From the NCBI GenBank assembly GCA_023105745.1, contig JALGQZ010000003.1:71584696-71648695 (forward strand): a DNA stretch of 64,000 nucleotides, in the 5' to 3' direction. Shown piece after piece: positions 46,482-57,957 of this stretch; position 1 is the first letter of the stretch, and every line of letters starts with the position of its first letter. Under the pieces are notes generated by a model. It was not told the DNA's origin, searched no databases, and was given only the letters and a program-made list of their open reading frames with translations. The translations under genes and the position numbers were made by a program. This stretch comes from Austropuccinia psidii (lineage: Eukaryota; Basidiomycota; Pucciniomycetes; Pucciniales; Sphaerophragmiaceae).

Positions 46482-47145
46482 TGGTAATATGGAAAATACT
46501 TCAATACCACATAAAAGATGTGTGCAAATTTTTGTTTTTCTACGTTTCAAACAAAAATGATGGTAATGAGAAAAATCCCATTTTACATATATACTAAGAA
46601 TAGTGTTATACATGTTTTGGGCACTTAATATCATGGTATTCTTACATGGACTTTTGGTACACCCATAGTGGATATCTCACTTTAAGCTTAAGTTTTTATT
46701 TGGACGTGAAAAATAGGCATGACGAACAAAAGACATCAAAGAGAGCCAGGGTACCCAACTTCTGAGGCCTCAGAGGCATGGAAAGCTCCAAAGCTTGGAT
46801 CCATGGCTGATCTTGGCCCAATTAGTTTTGACGTGACAAGGAGGTAAAGAGCTACTTAGACTCCTGTAACCATGTCAATTCTTAACGATTCTCCATGGAT
46901 AAACCCCAAAAGAGTAATTGAAACCCTTTTTGGACTTTTATCAATTGAATTACCTCATAGCAACCAGTTAAACACCAATATCTGCAATTCTACGTAGAAA
47001 TGAGATAAAAATTTCAAAAATCCATTAGAAATACAATTCTTAATGAATTTTTCTGAAACCTTAAGGACCAATGGAGAACTGTATTATCTATGGTACAGCT
47101 CAAAAGAAATATTGCTTCACTAGGAAAATTAAAAGTTTTACTTAC
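46482..47145 (+). repeat. D1 5' LTR, segment 2
   Basis: Continues segment 1 after the second TGGTA; TATGGAAAATACTTCAATACC matches, inverted, the solo LTR D near 61905. It ends with CTTAC (47141-47145), the left duplication of the solo LTR E. Confidence 0.92.
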
Positions 47146-49135
47146 TGTAAGTTTTGACTATGAAACAATAAGTAAAAATTACTAATATTTTACTTATTGT
47201 ACTATGAATGTCCTTATGATTGAAATAAATAAGATAAAGTAATTATAATAATAAAGAATTATTATAATTATGGTGCAAAAATAATTATATTATTAATAAA
47301 AATATAATAATATAATTTATATTATAAAATATGATATACTAAAATAAATATATTAATATGAAGTAATTAATATATTTAAAAGCACTTTATCATTGTTACA
47401 AACAAATAATAAATGCGTAAAAAATTGTTTTTTATTAATAAAAAACAATTAATAACAATAATATTACTAATATTAAAGTTATAAATTAATATAAATACTA
47501 TTTATATTAATTAAAGAATTATTAAAAGAATAATATAGTCAAAATTATTAATATAAGAGAAAATAACCTACCTTTAACACTCAATATAATAATTCTGAGA
47601 TATTTTACGCCAAATAATATAAATAAAACTTATACAAATTGTATTTACAATAAAAAATAGAGAAATTACAAATATTCTTGATTTTTTTTTTATGTGGAAA
47701 TGAGTTTTAGAGAGATTTTTAACAAAAACAGTTAAACAAATGATTTAATCACGTCAAAATTGATGATTATAATAAAGATGAAATTTGGTTTTAATGATAT
47801 AAACGTTTTATATATAAAGAATAAATATATTACCTTTTTGTTTGTATTTATTTAATGTTTTTGATGCTTCTGAGGGGAAAACAGAGCAGAAAGAGCTCTA
47901 TTTATAGTAAATACCTCCCTCCTAGAGTCTGACAGGCTTCTAGTAGAAGTTTACTGATCATATCCACTGGAATTGATCAATAATTTAAGGTTTGGGGATG
48001 ATTACATCATGATCAAACCTCATTATATCACTATTACGCCATTATTTAGAGTTATCACTATAACTCTAAGTATGATGATGTCAAAGGCTTGGAAGAATCC
48101 CAAATTTCGTAGATTTTATTAGTTTTAATCATAAACTAATAGTATTTACCAATTTTAACACTTATATGACTGTTAAACTTAATTTAAGGTTACAGTGTGT
48201 GATCATAAATGATCACATTGAGCTCAAACTTTGATCCTTGGTAACTTTTAATATTGACACGCTACAGCAATTCAGAGAGTGAATTCTGATAGCTTGGCAT
48301 AACCCTATTATGCTGCCAAGAGCATTTTATTACATCATCAAAAATCTATTTTTGATGATTTTTCTTTTAACTCATCTTTGCTGTCAAAATTTAATATTTT
48401 AAACTTCAAATGATGATTTCAAGGGGTTATACCTTGAATATTATAATAACAAATACATCATTCTTCACGAATGAGCTAGTAGAATCCAACTGTCTACTTA
48501 TTTTAAGTTTGGACCACTTTCACAACAAAGTGGTCAACAGCTCTGTTGATTTTAATCAATAATTCCTTACAGATTTTAACCTTGATTATAACCTGTAAAA
48601 TAAACTTCATATCTGTGTTGCTACAGTAATTACGTGATGACTTTATTTTTGGTTCATCACTCTATCATGTATAATTCAAGAGATATTAGTTAAAATCCTT
48701 GAATATATGCATTGACCAAAAACGTGCATATATTCAGGTTAATTCCTTAAGTATTGGTTTTGAAGCTTAGCTTATTAATTGTTTTATGTGTGGAAGTTTT
48801 TGGAGAATCTAATGGTACCATTTATCCCACATCTTGTTTCATTAGTTTTTGAAATAAAAAAGGATTTGTGGTTTTTATAAGGTATTATTACTTATAACTT
48901 ATTGAATATTGACTTTACAGATATTCCATAAAAATTGTACATGTGTATTTTACCATGGGAAATCTGATGGTGTAATTTATTTCACATGTTTATTCATCGG
49001 CTTTTAAGTTAAACCAAATTTTGTACCAATTTATGGTATTTTTATAGTTTTTAAGGTACTTATTTTTAATGTATAATTATATAAAATATTTCTTGTGACC
49101 TTTTTGGGTATGTGGTCATATCTCAAAGGTTCACA
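47146..49135 (-). repeat. solo LTR E
   Basis: 1990 bp, plus strand TGTAAGTTTTGAC...AAAGGTTCACA, flanked by CTTAC on both sides (47141-47145 and 49136-49140). The reversed CTATTTATA near 47898 gives TATAAATAG, a TATA box. No coding sequence lies between the ends, so it is a solo LTR. Its family shares the TGTGAxCC...CATACCC opening of LTRs C and D. Confidence 0.92.
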
Positions 49136-50058
49136 CTTACAGTCCATTTTTGATTATTCCACATCAAACACTGAATCTTCAAAAACTTGCAGTAATTACA
49201 ACCTGTGATGAAATTTCCAAAAACATTGACACCTTTGAGAAATCAATGATTATTTCTAATAAAAGAAGATTTACAGGTGTTACTCCTTTTATTCTTCACC
49301 ATATTGGGGTTGGTAGTCACGTAAAAGCATCAATTAAGTAATTATGATAATCTTATATGAGAACTGATGATGCAATCAATAATCCAAAAGGATTTATTGT
49401 TTTCTCAATCACTGTTTTTTCAGTTTGCTCCATGGCACGCCTCTGTGAGCTGTTGTTGACTTAAAAGAGGCCTCCCCTTGCTGTTTTTTCCAAGAATCAT
49501 CTTATTATCCATTTATATCATTTTTACCAACAAATAAGTATTAGTTAAACTATTCTTAAGTGTTTGAAATCTTTCAGATTCAACCAGAAAGACGTGAAAT
49601 TATAGAATTCAAGTATATATTGTTGTAATCCTGCTATAAATCATTTTGATCCCTTAAATCCACAATTCTACATCAAATTTCTCTACTTATATCTTTCAAT
49701 AAGTTCTTTGGAGTATAAGTGAGTCATTTATCTTTAATTCTTAAAGTTTTTCTCTAAAATTAGTTTTCTTCAAATATTATCTTTATAATTACTCTTGCAC
49801 AAGATAATTATATATTAAAATAATTTAATTATATTATTAAAAGAAGTTTTTATTATTAAATTCTTCTTGTAATTGATTCTTGTAGACAATTACGGCTCAC
49901 TGTGAAAATCACTAGTAGTGTTTAACATGTGTAAGGAATAATTCTTTAATAATTCAATTGAGGTTGTAATAATATTTTACCATCATATTCCATAAGAACA
50001 GACATTGTACTGTTGATTAATAGTAATATTATCATCACTTTCATGGTCAAATCTTACA
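49136..50058 (+). repeat. D1 5' LTR, segment 3
   Basis: Continues with CTTACAGTCCATTTTTG and ends GGTCAAATCTTACA. The whole matches the inverted left part of the solo LTR D (60255 onward). A TATA-like CTATAAATC lies near 49635. Confidence 0.92.
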
Positions 50059-50543
50059 TTTGGGGGCCTGGCTGTGATTATAACCATACACTTGGCTTTA
50101 ATCATGTTCTAGAGTTCATTTTTTGTTCTAAAAACTACCATACGTACCCATATCTTATATTTGGAGGCTTGGCCGTGTTTTTGAACCTTTTGCAATTAAT
50201 AAATATATTTTTAAGCTCTAAAACATATTAATTTGATATTTTTTCTTTAAATTTGAAGTTAAAATAAATTTTTATTTTTGGAATTGTCTTAAGATCTTTT
50301 TCATTGAGGAATTTGGTCTAATTTTATACTGTCTTTACATGTGGTTTTTCACATCCAAAAACTTATAAAATTATTCTTTGAGCTACTGTGAATTAATTTT
50401 GGTTCAAATTATTCAATTTCAATTTTTTTCTTGAAAAAGAGTTTTTTTTAACATTAAAAAATATAAAACTTATAAAAAAGCTTTAAAAAAATATTTCAAA
50501 AAGTATAAAAAATAATTTTTCTCTCTTCCATGATTTTTTTCTA
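50059..50543 (+). other. D1 leader and primer-binding site
   Basis: TTTGGGGGCCTGGCTG follows the LTR at once (primer-site candidate, as in C2). A similar TTTGGAGGCTTGGCCG recurs at about 50159. The rest is AT-rich. Confidence 0.5.
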
Positions 50544-50544
50544 G

Positions 50545-51531
50545 TTTCTTTAATCAAATACTGTGCAGCTGGCAACAGACTCAGTAAAAGATATATCACT
50601 AGTCCAGAATCTTCAGAAGCAGAATCTGAAGACAGTATTGAGGTGCAAATTGCTAAAAGAGGCACCTTATTTAACTCAGAAAAGAATAAATTACCACAAA
50701 AAGGTGTGTGTTTTATCTTCTATTTTTCACTTTTTATCTTTAAATTGACGTGAAAATGGTGCATAGCAGAAATGGAAGCAACTATTCATTCCAACCAGAT
50801 GGATGTGGACAAGGAAGAGTCAAGACCAAATCCAGAAGTGCCAAGTCTTCCTCAAGAAAGACACATTTGGAGGATGCAAGAGTTTCCCCCCATGCCCAAG
50901 GTCTGTACCCACAGATTTTAACGTGAATTCTGAGCCTGAACTGCTTCATGATAAGGTTTCCAGGGCTGAACCATTTTCCTGTGGCAGAAATAGAAATATA
51001 TCAATGCCAATACAAAAATTTGTTCAGAGCAGCCAAAGAAGAGGAGTGGGAAATATGCCCAAACCTTTGGCAGGGGGCCATGAACTCTTACTTACACATC
51101 AAGAGCTTTCTGGGTCAGGAGAAGACCATGGAACTCTTAGGAGGTTGGAGCCCATTGTCTTGCAAAGACAAGGTCAAAAAGATAAAGAATTGGCTGAAGA
51201 ACCAAGTCTTTTATCCATAGACCAGAAGAAAGAGTTGGAAATGACTCCAGCTTTGGAGATAGAGGCCCCAGTGGCATCTACCAGCTCCAAATCAGCTCCA
51301 GAAGTGTCCAAGGACAAGCCCAAAGGACCTCAGAAGAAGAAGAGAGGTCCCAAGAACCATCAAGGCAAGGGCAAAGACAAAGCCAATTAGCACAGACCTT
51401 ACCCAAAAGGGTACAGGATCCCCAAATTGGAGCCATCAGAGGTGGAAAGTATATTCAACATGGCCAGAACTCTTATGGAATCCACAAACAAGGAGCAGGA
51501 AAGGATTAACAGAACTTTTCCAAGAAAATAA
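50545..51531 (+). pseudogene. D1 ORF1, decayed
   Basis: Diverged relative of the C-family ORF1. Exon 2 reads SPESSEAESEDSIEVQIAKR up to 50703. A GT...AG intron of 66 nt (50704-50769) has the same phase and length as in C2 and again holds an ATG 14 nt from its end (50756). Exon 3 carries MNSYLHIKSFLG and LLGGWSPL (about 51085-51165) and GYRIPKLEPSEVESIFNMAR (51410 onward), separated by stops and at least one frameshift. It ends TAA at 51529-51531. The ORF2 frame reads ATA at 51528, so the ATGA overlap has become ATAA. Clearly a pseudogene; function unknown. Confidence 0.6.
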
Positions 51532-53426
51532 TAGATCAGATAAATTTTGTTCAATCTAATATTGAGGTAGCCCTTGGTAAATTTTATGGAAAGCTCAATG
51601 AAATTACATCAGATATGAGTGAATTGAAAGAAAATTACAAACAGCATACTGAATGGTATCAATTGACAAATGTCAGACTTGATTCCATCATCAATACATG
51701 CAGCAGAATTGAAAGTACATGTCAAGTTCAGAATGATGAAATGGAAGATCTTTCCATTTTTCAAATTACTGATCAACTTAAAATCCTAAAAGATCATGTC
51801 TTAGAAATAGTTGAAAATACCAATCAGTTTGCTACACATTTAGAAAAAGGTGACAGTGAAAGGCAGAAGTTAAAGAATTAAATCATTGCAAATGTAGAAC
51901 AAATTCATCAGAATTATGTACCACATATGCCAAGACAGTCTACACCTTTGACTGAAGAAAAACTTTCTGTTAAAGGAAGTTTGACCCCATTCTTAGGAGA
52001 AAATGTTATTTCTTCAAAAGATATTCCCAAATTGGAAGAATGGCCAACATTCTCTGGTGAAGGTGAATACAACAATATTGAGTTCATCAGAACTATTGAT
52101 ATGTTGCAGGATCACTTTAATATACCTGATGAAATTATAATGGGAAAATTACACTCTCTGTTTACTAGAACTGCAAAGAAATGGTATTACAAGATGAGGA
52201 TGGATCATGGGAAACATGATTGGTCTTGGTGGAAATCCAAAGTGATTACCAAATGGGCCAACAATTCTTGGAGGTTTAAAATGGAGAATGGTTTTGAAAA
52301 TGCCATTTTTAACTCAGAGAAAGATAAACCACTTACTTGGTTCTTCAAGCAAAAAGACAGATTATCTGCTTTACACCCAGATATGTCTGACACTATGATT
52401 AATATGAAAATATTAAGAAAGTGTGGGGGAGAACTGGAACATGCTATCAAGAGAAGATGTGTAGAACCCTGTTCTACAGAGGTCTACATTCATTCAATGG
52501 AAGATATCATTACCAAAACAAGAATTGGTAAAACTTGGACTAAAATACATATGGAATCCAAGATAATGGCAAAGATTCCCAGAGAGGACAGAAGACCTGA
52601 GAAACCTGTCTTGAAGTATCATCAATGTGCAAGCACTTCACATTTGGCCAACACTTGCACCAAAAAGACAAAAATTAATGAAGTTCAAGCTATTGAAAGA
52701 ATTCAGTCTACTGAAGAGAAAGAAAAATCTGATCAAGACTCTGCAGTCTCTGAGGATACACCAGTGGAGGACTATCCCATTGAAAACATTACAGCTTTCT
52801 TTTAGGTCACAGAAGTCCATACCCACTTTCCACAGTACAGTGATGATTGCCACAACCCAAGCAATATCCAGGATTCCAGGATGTGTAAGACCAAACCTGC
52901 TAGAGGTAAGGGTTATACTGCTGGAGCATCTTGTATCACATCAATTCTGATGAATGATATTGAAGCCAAAGTAAATTTAGATACAGGGGCATTCTGCACT
53001 TGTGTAGGCAATGATTATCTCCAAGTTATACTTCCTGTATGGAAAAATCACTTATTACCAATAGAAGGTGTACATTTTAGTAGTGCCAGTAACAATATGT
53101 ACCCTTTGGGCATATTGGACACTAATATTGTGTTCCAACACCCTGTAGGAAGTATAAGAATGAGGGCAAAGATAGTAGTAGTTGATAATTGCACATCTCA
53201 GCACATCATTCTTGGAAATTATTACTTGAACATTTATGGTATTGACATCAATAATCATAAAGACAGATATTTCACATTTGTGATAACAAGAGACAGAAAT
53301 TTGCTTTTTCCAATATGCCAAAACAAATATCTGTAGTATCTTCTGTTAAGGATACTTATAAAGATGAATTTGTGTCTAATCAACTTGTTGAAGCACAAAT
53401 TAATCCATCATTGTCACCAAAGATGA
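51528..53426 (+). pseudogene. gag: D1 gag and protease, decayed
   Basis: Matches C2 ORF2 in order: coiled-coil-like N-terminus (DMSELKENYKQH...), capsid domain (KLEEWPTFSGEGEYNNIEF, WSWWKSKVITKWANNSW), knuckle Y-HQ-C-ASTS-H-LANT-C near 52617 with the first Cys changed to Tyr, and protease VNLDTGAFCTCV (about 52978) with the canonical DTG. In-frame stops occur at about 51879 and 52803, and the frame is lost near 53336. Homology to RT resumes after the solo LTR B. Confidence 0.88.
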
Positions 53427-54948
53427 TGTCACAGGGGCTCTAGTGGAAATACAAGAGTGGCCTGGCACTCAGCAATCGGGGAACTCACTTGGAAGACTCC
53501 AAAAGAAATAAAGAATAAAAATAATAAGAATTAATTCCTCTAAAAGATATGCAGGTACAAGATGAGATGCAAAGAGGAAAAGGAAGCCAAATGGCCAAAG
53601 AGCCAACCAAGTAAGTCCTTAATCACTGTTTCAACCTGCCAAAAATGAACAATGGAATTAGTAAGGATATGACCACCAAATATCCATTGACAGGCGAAGA
53701 AAGAGAAAGAGAAATGTGCTAAATGACTGACTTAATAATATCAGTATTTGCTTAACTAAAATGAAAAGAAAATAGAGATAAAATAAAATCAAAGTATATT
53801 AATTAACTGGGGAAAAACCCCCCAGGGTGAAAAGGGTAGCCGGTATATGTGAAAAGTTGGGAGCTTGAGTTCTTCAGGCTGAAAACTGATCTGTATTGAT
53901 CCTTGAGGCTGTATTGATTGTTTTGGGAATGGATACAGCTGGCTATTATTGAAATGGAATTGGGTTGAATGAACTTCCCATGCTTGAAAATGAAATACAG
54001 TCCTTGGTGGATCCAGACTGTATTGAAATGAATATTGTTGCCAAGATGGATTGAGTGGAGCTTTGACACTTGACAACTTCTTTTGGCACCGCCTCTTGAA
54101 TACACTTTTGAGAATGAATTGAAAGTATTCCATTGGAAGGAATACTTGGAGTGAGAAGAACCAATGACTGCTTGATGGCGTCATTGGTCTTTGACGCTGA
54201 AACACTTGCTCTTGAGCCTTGATGATTCCTCTGAATGATTGGGTGCCTTGATGACGTGATGAGATGTTGGAATGTTGAAATGACCATTTGATATTGCCAC
54301 CATTGAATTGCTGTTGAAAAATGGTGCACAATGATGTATAACATCATTTGTGGCATATTGGTTCATTGACAAGAAGATTACGTCCAAAGGTCTTGAGATG
54401 GAAAGGCCGAGGGGAAAAGGATGGCTGTGGTGACTTCAGAGCTTGGAAGGTGTTTCTGGGCCCTTTGGGGGTTTTGGCCACTTTTGGGTTCTGAGCCAAA
54501 AACTGGCCCAAAAGGCGGCAAAGTGTCTTTTGGACACTTTGCGTCAAAGTGCGCAAAAAATGTGCAAATGTGCAAAGTGCGCAAAAATGCGCAAATATGC
54601 GCAAATGCGCAAAAAGTGCGCAAATGCGCAAAAATGCACAAAATGCACAAAAATGCGCAAATGCGCATTATGAGCCCAAATGGCCAAAAACAGCCATTTG
54701 GGCCATTTCCCCTGGTTTTGAGGGAAATGACCAGAAATACCCATTTGGGCATAAATTGCCGCTATGGGTTCTGGCTTGAGGTAAAGGGCCATGAAGGCTC
54801 CAAAACACAAATGGCCATAAAAGGTCCATAAGATGATGACGTGGCCATATTGGCCACTGGTGATGGATATGGCCAATTGGCCATAAATGAACTGTGGCTT
54901 GATATGCCATATGGGGATCCAAGGAGGTGAATTGCCATGGTTGTGACA
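53427..54948 (-). repeat. solo LTR B
   Basis: 1522 bp, plus strand TGTCACAGGGGCTC...CATGGTTGTGACA, with GATGA on both sides (53422-53426 and 54949-54953). It has the largest TGCGCA array of the window (54541-54668). It splits the D1 pol frame; removing it and one GATGA rejoins PKMM with RNEL. Confidence 0.95.
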
Positions 54949-55291
54949 GATGAGGAATGAACTTATTGATGTGTTATACACATACAATAATGCATTTGCC
55001 TCTGATAATGAACCATTAGGTGCTATAAAAGGACATGAAGTTGATATTACTCTTAATATTGACAGACCATATCCTCCAGTACTTAGAAGACCAGCTTATC
55101 CAGCCAGTCCCAGAGCTAGAGAAGCCTTGGAAAAACATATCCAGGAGTTAATCCAACTTGGTGTACTAAGGAAAGTAGGCCATAATGAGGAAGTTGAAGT
55201 GACAACACCTGTTATTATTGCTTGGCATAATGATAAGTCAAGAATGGTTGGAGATTTTAGAGCATTGAATACCTACACAGTTCCAGATAGG
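54949..55291 (+). pseudogene. pol: D1 start of reverse transcriptase, truncated
   Basis: Open frame colinear with C2 ORF2 residues about 740-853 ([55 protein letters not shown]). It stops at 55291 right after VPDR, before the catalytic YIDD region. Unrelated DNA follows, so D1 was cut by a deletion or rearrangement. Confidence 0.92.
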
Positions 55292-57272
55292 TAAAAAGCA
55301 GTTGTAATGAGATATGAAGTAAAAATAAGAATACCTAAAAGGTGAACAATATTAATCAACTATATAAGATAAGGTAGATACAATTCAAATATATCCTTCT
55401 CTTAAGACTGTCATTGTAATATTAGTAAAAGTTTAGCTAGCCTTTGTCAATAGTGCAGCACTAACCTATCTAGACGCAAAGCTGTGTTGTACTTTAGAAT
55501 ACCAATAAGAATGTCCAACTTGATAAGGATGACGCATATATGCTAAGATAAAGGGGTCAGCCATTGTGTGTGTATTGAGTCATTTTAGATGAATCAAGAC
55601 AAACCACTCTTAAGAACAACAACAGGGTAGATAAAAATCAAAAGTTTGAGACTGAGTTATGAGTTTTTGAAATATATAGCTAGAGAAAGAGAAGTCAAGG
55701 GATAATTTTCTCTTTTTCTCTTATTCTAAGTACTATCATATAAAAAAGATCTGCTTATTTACGTGGGCAGATTTGATTGTACGTTCTCTTAAAACCGTGC
55801 AGTGTGATATCTAAAAGGGTGAGTTCCTATGAAAGCTATTTTAGCTGCTCATGATGGACTGGGCTATTTAGCTTCTTTATTCTCATTTTTTCTGTAGTAG
55901 TCAAGAACACTACTTCTGGTCTATTTACATTCAAGAATCTTCATCACGGGATCCTTTTACCCCAATGAGTGACACAACCATTTAGAATTGCAGACCTGTT
56001 CTTTTACTGACAGGATCAGCAACCTTGGTAATGGTACGCTGAGTAGGGGAGTTTTATATGACTAACCTTGCTCTTAACGGCAATTATAATTCATGCTCAT
56101 CATCGCTAATATTCAAGACAAAATCCCTGAAATAAGCCGAAGGAAATCGACATGTGTGCTGTCATGTTGAGACCAAGGTGGTTTTGGTGCCCCTTGCCAA
56201 AAGTGGAATAAAACTCAAGCCAAAACTTGATAATGGTATCCTGATCGAAATCAGGAACAAGAGACCGGGAAGGCGTATTCCGATGCCGCTGCATCTATTA
56301 ATTTAATTAGTGTCACTTGGAGGCCTAGAAACTCGTTTTCGGTTTCATTGACAACGAGGAAAGCTTGAATCTCAATCAATCGATTGTCGAGGTCGACGAC
56401 CCCTAGGTTTTGCTGATTCATCCCCCAGGAAGAGGACTCTAGAAAAGTACTCCCTTGCGTGAATCTTTCGTATAAAGGCTTGCTAATTTCTTGAAGACTA
56501 GCCGTTATTTTCCATTCGCATAGGGGCTCCTTTTGTTTTGGATTGAGCTGTCTCATCAAGAATTTCTGGGTGAACCTTAATACGCCCAAGACTGAATATT
56601 TCTATCCAAAAATTGAACGTTCTCGGTCTCAGAAAAATCAAAGGGGAAATCATGGTGTCACTGTCATGCTTTCGGTTAGCAATTTTGACCCTCTGCATTC
56701 TATTGATGACGATGGGAACACAAACCCGGGCGCTGCCTTCTTCGGCTCAAAAATAGTGAGTCGAACATGAAAATAAAGCTGGCCCATTTGTTTTTTTTTA
56801 TTAATGAACCTGTTTCAATGACAAAGTCTCCCGCATTCAAAAGGAATGCAGAAGAAAGGTGGTTGCGTACACGGGAAGTGCTCAAGCAAGTGAGCTCTTT
56901 ATCAGATTCCCACTTTTTCCCACTATGCTGCTATCAGCACATCTTCAGTTTTCGCCATGGTTGATTGATTGAATCTTTGGTCTGTTCCCTTTGTCAACAG
57001 AAAACCTCCCAAGTACCACTGAAAGCTTCCCTGCTCATTTACTCTGATAAGATCATATGTCATCGATGGCAACGAAGTTTTCTACGGACTTTTGAAACCA
57101 TAACACTGACATCGGCATTCATTTGACTTTATAATATGCGACTTACACCAGCAATCTGCTTACAAAAACTAAAACTTGACTGCTATCTTTTTGTGTATAT
57201 ATAAACGCTTGTTTTTGTGCTTGTTGAAAGACAATCTTTTACGATTCCTTAATTGCGTCAAATGTAAAAGTC
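55292..57272. other. unassigned, possibly low-copy DNA
   Basis: No LTR family of this window is present. Base composition from about 56000 is richer in G+C and CpG than the surrounding elements (words such as CGATTGTCGAGGTCGACGAC). A TATATATAAACG lies near 57198. Apart from the possible exons listed separately I see nothing definite. Confidence 0.45.
56106..56885 (-). pseudogene. possible host gene fragment (unrecognised)
   Basis: Several minus-strand open stretches lie close together in different frames. 56885-56700 has GDFVIETGSLIKKNKWASFI and FMFDSLFLSRRR. 56698-56498 has LRPRTFNFWIEIFS. 56589-56251 has EISKPLYERFTQG and LDNRLIEIQAFLVVNETENE. 56294-56106 has DTIIKFWLEFYSTFGKGHQN. None starts with a convincing ATG and no splice pattern could be settled. 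The FIFMFDSLFL segment has the look of a PH-domain strand, but this is weak. It may be exons of a host gene or a decayed copy. Confidence 0.3.
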
Positions 57273-57587
57273 TTATGAGAGATGCTGATTTGGCACCAGG
57301 GGAGTTGAGACAGGGCGACAATCCCCCATGCCATACAGCTCCAGCAACGCCTCAGCGTAATGTTGTTGATCAAGGGTGGTGCGGTCCTCGTATTGAGTTA
57401 CCTTAACTCCCAGCAGAAGCTCTGCTTTACCCAAATCCTTGATGTCGAACTCGCTGGAGATCTCCGACTTGAAGGTCTCAACTTCTTTGCCGAAAATCGC
57501 GATGTCATCGACATGGACATAAAGCCATATAGGAGAAGGGGCAGACCGATGAAATACGCAGGGATCGAGGGTGCATGGGGTAAAGCC
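57273..57587 (-). pseudogene. second copia RT fragment
   Basis: Minus-strand frame GFTPCTLDPCVFHR, LYVHVDDIAIFG (the YVDD-type catalytic box), EFDIKDLGKAELLLGVKVTQ, LDQQHYAEALLELYG, STPLVPNQHLS. It matches P1 in order but differs at most positions and has higher G+C. It begins exactly at the P1 LTR boundary (57588), so P1 inserted into this older copia copy. It is truncated at 57273. Confidence 0.85.
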
Positions 57588-57957
57588 TGTTAGTTTTTCA
57601 GACAAAAAAAATCTAGAAAACAAGCCTATAATATGAATTAAATGACCACGAGAGTACTATTATTCAGAACAAAGACGAGTTGCAATCACCCAGAAGTATA
57701 TAATAAAAAAGTTAATGAGGAAATATACGCGAATATTTGTTTTATCTTGATTTTGTATTTTTGATAAGTGAAGGAAAAGAAACATAACATTTTATAGATA
57801 ACGAAGGATGAGTCTTTAGATTGAGAGGAAAAAAAAAAAAACTTAGAATGAGAAAATGAGAAAAGCGTGTTGAGGATGTTTTTTTGCGTTGAGTTTACTC
57901 CTGAGGTTAGGTTTTAATCGATGAGTTTCGACGATGGGATTTTCACATCCCCCCTTG
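57588..57957 (-). repeat. P1 3' LTR and polypurine tract
   Basis: Minus strand TGTGAAAATCCCATCG...CTGAAAAACTAACA, about 360 bp, a usual copia size. AAGGGGGGA precedes it (57948-57956). The left limit is set by the end of the RT frame of the older copia fragment. Confidence 0.7.

Larger units (their letters stand above)
6938..55291 (+). mobile_element. D1: broken Ty3/gypsy element, outermost shell
   Basis: The 5' LTR of D1 is scattered over 6938-7188, 46482-47145 and 49136-50058 because A1 and a solo LTR E inserted into it. Primer-site-like sequence, a decayed ORF1, gag, protease and the start of RT follow (50059-53426 and 54949-55291), with a solo LTR B in between. Homology ends at 55291 in the middle of RT, so the rest and the 3' LTR are missing. 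The uninterrupted LTR D at 60255-62175 confirms the joined order. The left flank, GTTGA (6933-6937), would be its target duplication, but the other side is lost. Confidence 0.85.
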
